Source: an uncultured Planctomycetaceae bacterium
Lineage (GTDB): Bacteria > Planctomycetota > Planctomycetia > Pirellulales > Thermoguttaceae
Direction of reading: 5' to 3'
Assembly: GCA_946408825.1 (NCBI GenBank)
Contig: CAMJTU010000006.1
Coordinates: 1-64,000, forward strand
DNA: 64,000 nt
Shown here: positions 10,000 through 18,156 of the stretch, piece by piece
How the letters are laid out: each line of letters starts with the position of its first letter
Numbering within the stretch: the stretch's first letter is position 1
The notes under the pieces: generated by a model
What the model saw: only the letters and a program-made list of their open reading frames with translations
Told to the model about the DNA's origin: nothing
The model's database searches: none
Program-made: the position numbers and the translations under genes

Positions 10000-10028
10000 T
10001 TGCATTTGCCAAGTCATTCAGTTACAAT
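10000..10028 (+). promoter_or_regulatory. Putative promoter of the Tat-exported TIM-barrel gene
   Basis: TTGCAT (10000-10005) and TACAAT (10023-10028) are spaced by 17 bases, 84 bp before the start codon at 10112. This suggests the gene is transcribed separately from the ABC transporter upstream. Confidence 0.45.
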
Positions 10029-10111
10029 GTGTATCAGATTCAGCGAGCGAGTAACTTGCTGGTTTTCCTTCGATTCGTTCGCTTTGTCCGCCGTACTTCA
10101 AGGAGAATGCC

Positions 10112-11134
10112 ATGTCAAACTTATCGCGTCGGAAATTTATGAAGGTTGGCGCTGCGTCGCTGATCTCTTCCCCCATCCTTTCTTCTCTTGCGACTTCTGG
10201 AGCTTTTGCCGCAGATAATCCAACTCCCAACTTAAGTTGGGGCGTCCTGCTCCATCTCGGGCACAACATGTGGGGCGATAGTCCAACGGCGTATACGCCT
10301 CCGGTTGATCACTTTACCTGCGATGAAAAACTCTGGGAAGAACTTTCGATCAAGGCGAGTAAAACGGGTCTTAACATGCTCGTCGTCGATCTCGGAGAGG
10401 CTGTTCAGTATAAGAGTCATCCGGAAATTGCAATAAAAGGCGCGTGGACGGTCGAAAGACTGCGCGAAGACCTTGATCGTATAAGAAAACTCGGGTTAGA
10501 GCCAATTCCGAAGTTAAACTTTTCAGGTTGCCATGATTTCTGGTTGGGGCCGTATTCGCGAATGGTTTCGACCCCTACCTACTACAAAGTCTGCGCTGAT
10601 CTTATCAAGGAAGTCTCCGAGATATTCGATCGTCCGCGCTTCTTCCACTTAGGTTACGACGAGGAGTCCTACGTTCATCAGCAAACGCTTGATTATGTCG
10701 TCATTCGCCAGAAAGAGCTTTGGAAGCACGATTTCCTCTTCTTCGTCGAAGAGTGTGAGAAAAATGGAACGCGTCCTTGGGTTTGGGCTGACTATGGTTG
10801 GGATCATCCCGATTTTCTCGAATGGGCGCCTAAGTCTGTCGTAATGAGCAACTGGTACTATGGCAAAGAGTTTGATCCAGAAAAAGCGCCTCATGTAAAG
10901 TTTTATCTCGCCCTCAAAGACGCTGGTTACGACCAGATTCCCACCGGATCTAACTGGTCTAATGACGAGAACTTTGACCTCACGGTCAAATTCGGCAAAG
11001 ATAATCTCGACCCCGAGCATCTTCTTGGTTATTTGCAGACGCCTTGGAAATTCACTGAGCCCAATTCCCATCAGCACAACGTCGAATCGCTTGAGCAAGT
11101 TGGCGCGGCAAAAGCCAAGTACTACGGCGGCTAA
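10112..11134 (+). CDS. Tat-exported TIM-barrel protein, GH20-like, function unknown
   Basis: 340 residues, with AAGGAG eight bases before the ATG. The N-terminus SRRKFMKVGAASLIS is a Tat signal, followed by a hydrophobic stretch and cleavage near AFAADN. The mature part looks like an (alpha/beta)8 barrel: NMLVVDLGEAV, LEPIPKLNFSGCHDFWLG, and FHLGYDEES, which resembles the catalytic His-x-Gly-x-Asp-Glu loop of family 20 hexosaminidases; then WVWADYGWD and VVMSNWYYG. The likely role is recognising or hydrolysing a glycan in the periplasm, but no substrate can be named. A hairpin terminator follows the stop. Confidence 0.75.
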   Translation: MSNLSRRKFMKVGAASLISSPILSSLATSGAFAADNPTPNLSWGVLLHLGHNMWGDSPTAYTPPVDHFTCDEKLWEELSIKASKTGLNMLVVDLGEAVQYKSHPEIAIKGAWTVERLREDLDRIRKLGLEPIPKLNFSGCHDFWLGPYSRMVSTPTYYKVCADLIKEVSEIFDRPRFFHLGYDEESYVHQQTLDYVVIRQKELWKHDFLFFVEECEKNGTRPWVWADYGWDHPDFLEWAPKSVVMSNWYYGKEFDPEKAPHVKFYLALKDAGYDQIPTGSNWSNDENFDLTVKFGKDNLDPEHLLGYLQTPWKFTEPNSHQHNVESLEQVGAAKAKYYGG

Positions 11135-11164
11135 CTTACGCGACTCGTTCTAACGAATAAATTG

Positions 11165-11200
11165 AACGGCGTTCGTTTGAATCAGACGAACGCCGTTTTC
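11165..11200. terminator. Intrinsic terminator between convergent genes
   Basis: A perfect 12-bp inverted repeat (arms 11165-11176 and 11186-11197) with a 9-base loop and TTTTC on the plus strand. It lies 30 bp after the stop of the Tat-exported gene and 35 bp before the end of the converging minus-strand gene, so it can serve both. Confidence 0.8.
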
Positions 11201-11234
11201 TTATATAACTAACGGAGATTGAGCAAAAACTAAC

Positions 11235-14168
11235 TCAATTCGAAATCGGATAGATTTCGTCTGTGTAGAGAGGGGTTCGAACTCGAACGGGAACTTCTCG
11301 CCCCTTCTCAATTTCAAACGACACGCGATAAACGCCTGGATCAATTCGGATTTCCGGCGTTTTAGCATTAAGCGCTTGCGGTTCGCTCAAAGGCAAACCG
11401 TAAATTGTTTCTTTCTGATCCGGAAGGGCAAATACAAACTGTCCTCTATGAATTTCACACTCAATAGAAATATTTCCGACCGAATCTTCCTCTCCAATCT
11501 TCGTGAAAGTAACGCGCGGATTAACGAGGAGCGTTTCTTCAGGCACGTCACCCTCCGATTTAAAATGAACCTGCAAGCCAACGCGACAAGGAACGTCAAC
11601 TTGGAGTTCCCATACGTAAGCGCCGCTCTCTTCACGGGCGTCCGACGAGGTAGTTCCTCCCAAATCGCTACGTCCTGCGTATGTGTTTTGCCAGACAGGA
11701 TAGATAACCCGACGAAACCTCTGGGTTTCATCGTCAACTCTTTCAAGGTGGAACTCTTTACGAAGATTTAGAAGCGCGTTGCGTTCGTCGATGGATTTCC
11801 GACCGGCAAGACGCTTATCGAGTTCAAATTGACGACATAACTCATCCGAAACGCGTCCAGAAAGGCGCAACTCTTCGTATTCGCGGATCATATCGAGAAT
11901 CTCGCCTATAAACGGATGCGCCAATGCGGCGCTAACGGACGTCTGAAAAGAAAAGGAAGCGTCGTAAGCAAGCGTCGCGCCAAGGCAGTATTCGTACATA
12001 TCCGGCGTCGCATTCTTGTCGTAAGCGTAGTACCAACCTACGTCAAGATATGAGGATTCCGGGTGTTTCGCGCTGAATCCACCGCTACGTTCCTCAAGAT
12101 AGGCCTTGAGATCGTCATGACCGTCCGCAGATGCGTTACGCGAAATCATGTGCCATGAATACGGCGAACAACTGCTCGCCTGAAACAAAAGGTTTTTATT
12201 CTCTAACGCGTCGTAAAAGGCTTTGTGAAGACGAGCGTTGTAATACCAATGTTCCGATCCTTCCGTTGGACGTTGTAACTTTTCAGAACCGTCAAAATAA
12301 ATCATTTCGATCGGCAATTCGTTGGCGACTTTAGCAAAATTCGCGGCAATCTCGTCAATGAAGTTCGTATCAAGGTCGGGCAAATGGTATCCGTAAGCTC
12401 GCGTAAAGTGAACGACGCGAGCCCCTTTGTTATGACTTGATATCGCAGTGCCGTAAAGACCGCGACGACAATCGTACAAGCCGTCTTCTTCAGCGCGACC
12501 GTACTCTATCAGTTCGTCGTCTATGCGAACAACCTGTCCAGACCCCATATAAGGATTCTCACCTGTCGGAAAAATCGCACCGTCGTCGGTTGTTTTGATA
12601 ATTTGAGAATTGAGGTTCCCCTCGAGCTTTTCCGCAAGTTTCGTAGAAACGTCGGTGACAAAGCGAGGATCGGGAACTGGTGTTAAATACGGATCGTCGG
12701 AATCCACGGAGGCGCCGAGGAGATGAAGGCCAAAACGAATCCCCTCACGGTTAAAATTGTCAATAATCTCGCGCAATTTCGGCAGTCCTCCCGGAAAACA
12801 TTTTTCATTAACAGCATAGGTTCCCGTAGATCGACACCAAGAATTCTGAAGTAAAAGGATTTGCTTAAAGCCGCCTCGTTTTGCTATCGCCAACGCTTCT
12901 TCAAACTCGTCCGCCTGAAAGTTCGTCAAGAAAAAGTAGGATTGATGAATATAGGGAGATGCGCCGCGCCATCCGTTTCCAGGCTTAGGCGAAGGAACGC
13001 CCGCCTTCATTTGAAGGCGTTCAACGACATCCGCCCAGTTTTCGTTTGACGTCGAAACGACAGCGCAACTTGCGGGAAAAACACCATGTCGCGCAAAACT
13101 TCTTGCCGACAACACGATACGTTCTGATTCCCAATAGGGAAGCGTTTCAGAGGAAAAATCCTCAAGTCGAATCGCGTGTTCCTCACCGTCGACGTCCAAT
13201 ACAACATCGACCCAATCGATAAGGCAACGAACGGACGTCTCAGAGGGTAGACCGTTGTAATAGAAGTAGAGATTTTGAACGGAATCGTAGGTTAAATCGT
13301 TGAGGGCTGGAGAATTAAGATCGAAAACTTTCCAACCGTCGAAATTGACGGTAATATAATCGTCTCGATGACCTCTCTTGCCCCCAAGCTGAATTTTAAG
13401 CTGTTCGCCTTTACCATCTCCCCAAATGCGGGCACGGAGACGTAAGCATCCGGACAGATCCAAGGGCTTTTCAAAATTTCGACCTTGGAAGCTCCAACCG
13501 TCGCCCGTCTTTCTTGAGGAATTCGCGCTGAATTCAGCGACGGGCGTAGCGTCGTCTATGCAAGATTCATCGTTTGCTTCGCTACGTGGAAGTTGGACGA
13601 AACGATGCTCGCAACTTGTTTGGTCGCCCTTGATATCTCCATTACTGGAATGGTGAGGAGCCACATTAATCGACGTCGTCATGAGTCCTACGCGGAAACC
13701 GTCGGAAAGCGTAGTTGTATTGATCCAACCCGGAATAGCGTTGTCAGAAGGAACAGCCAACATAAAAATGGCGCACTCGTCGACATTCTCGTCGGACGTC
13801 ACTGAAAGGAGATCAATAGTTGCAAATCCTGAGTCTGGACGAACACAATACGTCGCCCTAGAGCCATCGTCAAAAACAACGTCGAAAACGTCTCCTTTTT
13901 CGTGCGTTTCCTTTGCAATAACCTTTGTCGGTATGAGTGTTACGCCCGTTGTCGTCGTCAACCGAAACGCGTCGACGGGAGCGGAAACAGGCGTACCGTC
14001 GGCGCGGAGAAGTTGGGACTTGCCGTCTGTGGAAAGAATCAGGGTAGAATCGCCGAGATTCCATCGAAAAGCGTCGGAAGCGCTCGCGATGGCGCAGAAG
14101 AAAAGAAATAATGCCGCCGTCAAAAACAGACGGTTCAAACAGGTTCTAAAAATTCCGTCATTCTTCAT
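11235..14168 (-). CDS. Large secreted glycoside-hydrolase-like protein, function unknown
   Basis: About 977 residues. The frame opens at 14201, but the ATG at 14168 has GAGGAA upstream and overlaps the previous stop as ATGA, so it is preferred. A signal peptide is clear (hydrophobic FLTAALFLFFCAIASAS, cleavage before DAFRW). An N-terminal beta-rich part, a jelly-roll-like segment (SGCLRLRARIWGDG to LIDWVDVVL) and then a barrel are suggested: GFKQILLLQNSWCRSTGTY, GIRFGLHLLGASVD, PIEMIYFDGSEKLQ (candidate catalytic Asp), FQASSCSPYSW, and a C-terminal beta domain. The order resembles GH31/GH36/GH27-type enzymes that act on alpha-linked sugars, but I cannot place it in a family. It is translationally coupled to a DUF6807 protein. 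Confidence 0.75.
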   Translation of the reverse strand: MKNDGIFRTCLNRLFLTAALFLFFCAIASASDAFRWNLGDSTLILSTDGKSQLLRADGTPVSAPVDAFRLTTTTGVTLIPTKVIAKETHEKGDVFDVVFDDGSRATYCVRPDSGFATIDLLSVTSDENVDECAIFMLAVPSDNAIPGWINTTTLSDGFRVGLMTTSINVAPHHSSNGDIKGDQTSCEHRFVQLPRSEANDESCIDDATPVAEFSANSSRKTGDGWSFQGRNFEKPLDLSGCLRLRARIWGDGKGEQLKIQLGGKRGHRDDYITVNFDGWKVFDLNSPALNDLTYDSVQNLYFYYNGLPSETSVRCLIDWVDVVLDVDGEEHAIRLEDFSSETLPYWESERIVLSARSFARHGVFPASCAVVSTSNENWADVVERLQMKAGVPSPKPGNGWRGASPYIHQSYFFLTNFQADEFEEALAIAKRGGFKQILLLQNSWCRSTGTYAVNEKCFPGGLPKLREIIDNFNREGIRFGLHLLGASVDSDDPYLTPVPDPRFVTDVSTKLAEKLEGNLNSQIIKTTDDGAIFPTGENPYMGSGQVVRIDDELIEYGRAEEDGLYDCRRGLYGTAISSHNKGARVVHFTRAYGYHLPDLDTNFIDEIAANFAKVANELPIEMIYFDGSEKLQRPTEGSEHWYYNARLHKAFYDALENKNLLFQASSCSPYSWHMISRNASADGHDDLKAYLEERSGGFSAKHPESSYLDVGWYYAYDKNATPDMYEYCLGATLAYDASFSFQTSVSAALAHPFIGEILDMIREYEELRLSGRVSDELCRQFELDKRLAGRKSIDERNALLNLRKEFHLERVDDETQRFRRVIYPVWQNTYAGRSDLGGTTSSDAREESGAYVWELQVDVPCRVGLQVHFKSEGDVPEETLLVNPRVTFTKIGEEDSVGNISIECEIHRGQFVFALPDQKETIYGLPLSEPQALNAKTPEIRIDPGVYRVSFEIEKGREVPVRVRTPLYTDEIYPISN

Positions 14169-15277
14169 TGTTCTTCCTCGCTCTTCTCGGATTCCGCCCA
14201 TACCTCAAACGCCCTTTTAAGAACCTCAACGGAAACCACCCCCTTATGTTCCCAAATGCGCGCCTTCATGACGACCGGCTTCCCAGGTTCAAAACGCCGG
14301 GCTACGACGCCTGGAAATCCTACGCAGAGAGGTCCGTAATACCTAGTAAGCCACGTGGGCGGGAAGTCTGGAAAATTGGGAGAGAGGAAAATCGCCGCGC
14401 CGCTTAACGCGGAAGGTTCGCCGGTCGCGGAATCTATGGCGCCAAAACGCGACGTCATGTCAGCCCACCGAAGATTTTTTTCGGGCATATCGTCGTTGGC
14501 AAGTCCTTCGTCTGTTGTAATAAAACGATCTTTACCAATCTCGCCTACAGGACGAAAACGTATTGTCAAACCTCCATAACTCTTCTTTTCAGCGCCTTGG
14601 AGTGAAACTGGACGAGTCGTTGGAATCAACGTCAGTTCAATATCGACAGAACGACAGGGAACGCCTTCGAACGTTTCGAGACGCCAAGTCGTAATCGTGA
14701 CGATCTCCTTCATGATTTTTTCGCCGTAAAACTTTTCATTCTCAGCGATAGTTTCTCCTTTTTTGGCAGGATCGAGTTCCTTATCCGGGGTCGTAGCTTT
14801 ACTCCCGACATACCAACCGTTTTCAATCGAGATAACAGCACGATCTTCAAATGTCTCGCAGGCAAGAAACCTCACAAAACGCTGTCGAATCTGCGTATTG
14901 GAAGTCCAAAGATCGTAAGATTTGACCGTTCCGTCCTTCTCGTGGACAAAAACACCGGGCCAAGTCCAAAAAACGCCGTGATGGTGGTAATGATCCTTCG
15001 GCGCGTCTTCTGTGAGATTTTCCCCTTCTACGCCGTTGAACGGATACAGATAATCTCCGGCGTATCGACGGGGCTCATTCGCCGGAGTTAAAGGCGCGTG
15101 ATCTATAAACGCGTACTGAAAAGAAAAAACAAGTCGATCGCCGTCGTATAATGAAGCGGCTGTTTCAGACTTTACCCAACGAAAATGAGAATCGTCAGCG
15201 CTGTAAACCTGTCGAAGTGAACAAAAGGCAGCAAGAAGAACTGCGAGTCCCATTAACGTTAACTTAATCCTTGTCAT
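14165..15277 (-). CDS. Secreted DUF6807 (PmoA-like) family protein
   Basis: 370 residues with an N-terminal signal peptide (LTLMGLAVLLAAFCSLRQVYSAD). The DHYHHHGVFWTW motif near residue 100 and the later GLTIRFRP and ATGEPSALSGAAIF regions are hallmarks of the DUF6807/PmoA family common in planctomycetes and other polysaccharide degraders, often beside Gfo/Idh oxidoreductases. The biochemical role is unknown. Its stop overlaps the start of the following glycosidase-like gene by four bases (ATGA), so both are probably made together and act on the same sugar outside the cytoplasm. Confidence 0.82.
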   Translation of the reverse strand: MTRIKLTLMGLAVLLAAFCSLRQVYSADDSHFRWVKSETAASLYDGDRLVFSFQYAFIDHAPLTPANEPRRYAGDYLYPFNGVEGENLTEDAPKDHYHHHGVFWTWPGVFVHEKDGTVKSYDLWTSNTQIRQRFVRFLACETFEDRAVISIENGWYVGSKATTPDKELDPAKKGETIAENEKFYGEKIMKEIVTITTWRLETFEGVPCRSVDIELTLIPTTRPVSLQGAEKKSYGGLTIRFRPVGEIGKDRFITTDEGLANDDMPEKNLRWADMTSRFGAIDSATGEPSALSGAAIFLSPNFPDFPPTWLTRYYGPLCVGFPGVVARRFEPGKPVVMKARIWEHKGVVSVEVLKRAFEVWAESEKSEEEQ

Positions 15278-15343
15278 CCGTTTTATCCCGTGTCGAACCT
15301 TTTCTGATAAAATACAAGCATTATGGAGAAGCTACAATGTCGC

Positions 15344-16210
15344 CTATTCATGCGGGTATAAAATTGAACCGAGACGCGTAATTGTCGCTCCTTCTTCAAT
15401 CGCAATCTCAAAATCGCCGCTCATACCCATTGAAAGTTCTTTCAAATCGACGAGCTCGGGAAAAGTCTCCCTGCATTTTTCGAGGGTTTGACGCAATGTC
15501 GCAAACTGGCGTCGCGTTTCACAGGGAGCCGTTTTCAGTCCCGCCATCCCCATAAGACCGCAAACTTTAACATGTTTTAACAGTCTAGTCTTGGGAAGAA
15601 CGTCTAAAACTTCTTCCGTTGTAAATCCTTGTTTTGTCGAATCTTCTGAAATATGAACTTCAAGGAGAACAGAAACTACGCTAGAGAAAGGCGGCGTTAA
15701 AACCTCTCCTCGACGAACGGTTGGCTCGAGCGCGAATTCTTCTTCCTCAGAAAGGATTCTCTCTATCGTCTCGAGAAGTTTCCACGAGTCAACAGAGTGA
15801 ATCAACGAAACAAAAGGCAAGATGCGTCTGACCTTATTTCGTTGTAACGAGCCGATAAAATGCCAACGCAACGTCTTATCCTCAAGTGACGATTTGCGAT
15901 CGAAACTCGAAGGAAAAATTTGAGCGGCAGGGTTCTTCCAGTAGGGCGAAGAACGCCAAACGTCAACCTTTTCAAGCAGTCGCTGAGGACGATTCTCGGC
16001 CAAATCGAAAATTCCCGAACGAAGAAACCCTTCGACGACGCAGTCGCTAGGTTCAGCATACTTAGAAACGGCAACAAGTAGAACGTCGTCGCCAACGCGT
16101 CCTGATTTTCTAGCGGCGGCGTCGATACGCCCGCGAACTTCGTCCACGCGCGACTTAACTTCGTTGAAAATCGTTTCTTTGACCGAGTCGACGGTGATTT
16201 CCCGAGTCAT
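15344..16210 (-). CDS. YggS/PROSC-family pyridoxal-phosphate homeostasis protein
   Basis: About 288 residues from the ATG at 16210; a TTG at 16321 would add 37 residues. The ATG is preferred because the segment between holds an intrinsic terminator, and because the family normally begins just before the sequence seen here (VRGRIDAAARKSGR). Landmarks are LLVAVSKYAEPSD (PLP lysine), ENRPQRLLEKV, WHFIGSLQRNKVR, LLEVHISEDSTKQGF, GLMGMA and LSMGMSGDFEIAIEEGATITRLGS (phosphate-binding end). These proteins bind PLP and maintain vitamin B6 and amino-acid homeostasis. An insert near residues 110-130 (KNPAAQIFPSSFDRKSS), before WHFIGSL, is not typical. Confidence 0.9.
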   Translation of the reverse strand: MTREITVDSVKETIFNEVKSRVDEVRGRIDAAARKSGRVGDDVLLVAVSKYAEPSDCVVEGFLRSGIFDLAENRPQRLLEKVDVWRSSPYWKNPAAQIFPSSFDRKSSLEDKTLRWHFIGSLQRNKVRRILPFVSLIHSVDSWKLLETIERILSEEEEFALEPTVRRGEVLTPPFSSVVSVLLEVHISEDSTKQGFTTEEVLDVLPKTRLLKHVKVCGLMGMAGLKTAPCETRRQFATLRQTLEKCRETFPELVDLKELSMGMSGDFEIAIEEGATITRLGSILYPHE

Positions 16211-16230
16211 CTCGCCATTTCCCTCTCGAT

Positions 16231-16275
16231 AAAAGACGTCGTCAGACAGAGCGAAACGCAACTGTCTGACGACGT
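16231..16275 (-). terminator. Intrinsic terminator after the Gfo/Idh gene
   Basis: A perfect 14-bp stem (arms 16236-16249 and 16262-16275, 12-base loop) followed on the minus strand by CTTTTAT. It lies 43 bp after the stop of the Gfo/Idh gene and 21 bp before the preferred ATG of the YggS gene, so it separates the two or attenuates read-through. Confidence 0.75.
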
Positions 16276-16317
16276 GTCGTTCTGACGCGAACGCGTCGCG
16301 TTCTCGTATCCCGAATA

Positions 16318-17835
16318 TCAAACCTTGTCGGGATCGGGCACTACGAAATCGTCGCGATATTCGCGGGTCTCCATCTTCGACGCCTCCGGATCGTCGACGA
16401 AGGAATCCGTCGTAGGATCAATTTTGAGAACGCGCCCCATCGAAATCGGGTATTTTTCGAGATTAACGCCATTTTCAACAAGGTGGTAGATCGTACGCTG
16501 ATACGTGTCGAGATTGTCGTCGGCGCTGGCGAAATCCTCAATGATTTTACGACCTTCTCTGACCGAAACTTTATTGTCTTCGCCAAGATAGTAGGAGATA
16601 TTTCCAACATGGCTAAGACCGGCAGACAGATGTCCGCAATGAGCGTCGGCATTAAGACTGGCGTAATCGTTGTTGAGGACGGCGTCGATAAAGTTACGGA
16701 AATGATTCCCGCCGCCGCGGAATTCTTTGACCATGTTCATATCTTTATCAAATGCGGCGCAATAGTCGTACTGAATCTGAACAAGATAGCCCTCGGAACC
16801 ATGCGCGACAACGCCAATCTTGGCGCCCCGGTAATCGTCCGTTTCCAATCCTCTCGTTTCAAATACAAGCGTCTTGCCGTCGCCGTAATTGTAAATAGAG
16901 ACCTCAGTATTGGCCGTGTCGCCCGCGTCGACATAATTGTCGTCGCCACGTTCCGCCTGATATCCCAGACGTCCGCCATAAGAAATCACGCTGGTTGGGA
17001 ACTGATCAACGCCAAGGAACGTGCGCGCAATGTCGGTTTGGTGAGGACCTTGATTGCCAAGATCGCCGTTTCCATAAAGACGTTGCCAATGCCAATCATA
17101 GTGGAAATTCGGACGAGTCGGTGGATCGACAATCGGAGCGGGACCAGACCAAAGATTATAATCCACCGTCTCGGGAACCTGATATTTACCAAGGGCGCCG
17201 ATAGATTTGCGACGTTTATAACATAAGCCGCGGGTCAGTTTTATCTCGCCAATTCCACCAGTGTTTGCGAATTCAAACGCGTCCTTTAGAGCTTTATTAG
17301 AGCGACATTGAGAGCCAACTTGACACATCACTCCATATTTCTTCGCACAGGCAATAAGGGCCTTACCTTCATGAATATTATGGCAAATTGGCTTTTCTAT
17401 ATAGGCGTGCTTTCCGGCCTGCATCGCCCAAACGCCACAAAGAGCGTGCCAGTGGTTGGCAGACGCGCAGGATACGACGTCGAGATTGGGGTCGACAAGG
17501 GCGTCACGAAGATCAGCGACAATCTTCGGTCGATAACCAGCCTTTTGCTCGACCATATCGGCACGACTTTTAGCTCGCGATTGATCGGGATCACAGAGAT
17601 AAAGAATAACAACGCGATCGTCCGCTAGATATGCGCTAATGTGATCGGCAGAGCGGCCGCCACAACCGACGATCATAACGCCAAGTTTTTCATTTGGCGA
17701 AACTTTTTCTTCTTGGTTTTCCTGTACTTCTTGGGCATAAGCGGACTTCGGCAACCAAAGACCGTTCGAAGCGGCAAGAGTTGCGGCAGAAAATAGAGAG
17801 TTCTCAATAAAACGACGTCTTGTGAATGCGCTCAT
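16318..17835 (-). CDS. Tat-exported Gfo/Idh/MocA-family oxidoreductase
   Basis: 505 residues from the ATG at 17835, which has GAGGT seven bases upstream; the frame is open to 17880 but that extension lacks a ribosome site. FTRRRFIENSLFSAATLAAS is a twin-arginine signal. The Rossmann fold follows (LGVMIVGCGGRSADHI), then ASANHWHALCGVWAMQAGKHAYIEKPICHN with the catalytic EKP, and the C-terminal Gfo/Idh domain including NQGPHQTDIARTFLG. These are NAD(P)-dependent sugar oxidoreductases; export by Tat with bound cofactor is typical of planctomycete members. It may oxidise a sugar handled by the neighbouring secreted proteins. Confidence 0.9.
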   Translation of the reverse strand: MSAFTRRRFIENSLFSAATLAASNGLWLPKSAYAQEVQENQEEKVSPNEKLGVMIVGCGGRSADHISAYLADDRVVILYLCDPDQSRAKSRADMVEQKAGYRPKIVADLRDALVDPNLDVVSCASANHWHALCGVWAMQAGKHAYIEKPICHNIHEGKALIACAKKYGVMCQVGSQCRSNKALKDAFEFANTGGIGEIKLTRGLCYKRRKSIGALGKYQVPETVDYNLWSGPAPIVDPPTRPNFHYDWHWQRLYGNGDLGNQGPHQTDIARTFLGVDQFPTSVISYGGRLGYQAERGDDNYVDAGDTANTEVSIYNYGDGKTLVFETRGLETDDYRGAKIGVVAHGSEGYLVQIQYDYCAAFDKDMNMVKEFRGGGNHFRNFIDAVLNNDYASLNADAHCGHLSAGLSHVGNISYYLGEDNKVSVREGRKIIEDFASADDNLDTYQRTIYHLVENGVNLEKYPISMGRVLKIDPTTDSFVDDPEASKMETREYRDDFVVPDPDKV

Positions 17836-18156
17836 ATTTACCTCGATTAAACAACCGGAGCCTTTTCGATAAGGGAACAAACGACATACTTCTTCGTATC
17901 GGATTTAGCGTTAAACGCCAAAAGCCCACGAGTCGCTACAGATTTTAACAGGGACGGCGATCAAAATCAAGTAAAATGGTTTTGCTGATTGAAGACATTC
18001 TTTCGAAAAATGGCACGTTGCTAACGTAAATATTACTTGTTCTTATGCGTCGTCTCTGACCTATCCGCTTTTTCCGCTCCGCTAAAGGAATATAATCGTT
18101 CAAAGAATGACTTGTAATTATTAGGCGACCATCAAACAAAAGAAAGGCACAATACG
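17836..18156. other. Divergent intergenic region with a weak promoter
   Basis: 321 bp between the Gfo/Idh gene and the methyltransferase fusion. A perfect TATAAT at 18091-18096 lies 60 bp before the plus-strand start, but the -35 region (CTTTTT at 17 bases) is poor. I see no RNA gene or notable repeat. Confidence 0.35.

Noticed and set aside
13681..14220. A 179-codon plus-strand frame
   Set aside because: It is antisense to the large secreted protein and has no supporting features.
16483..17226. A 247-codon plus-strand frame
   Set aside because: It is antisense to the Gfo/Idh gene and its composition mirrors that gene; no ribosome site or domain.
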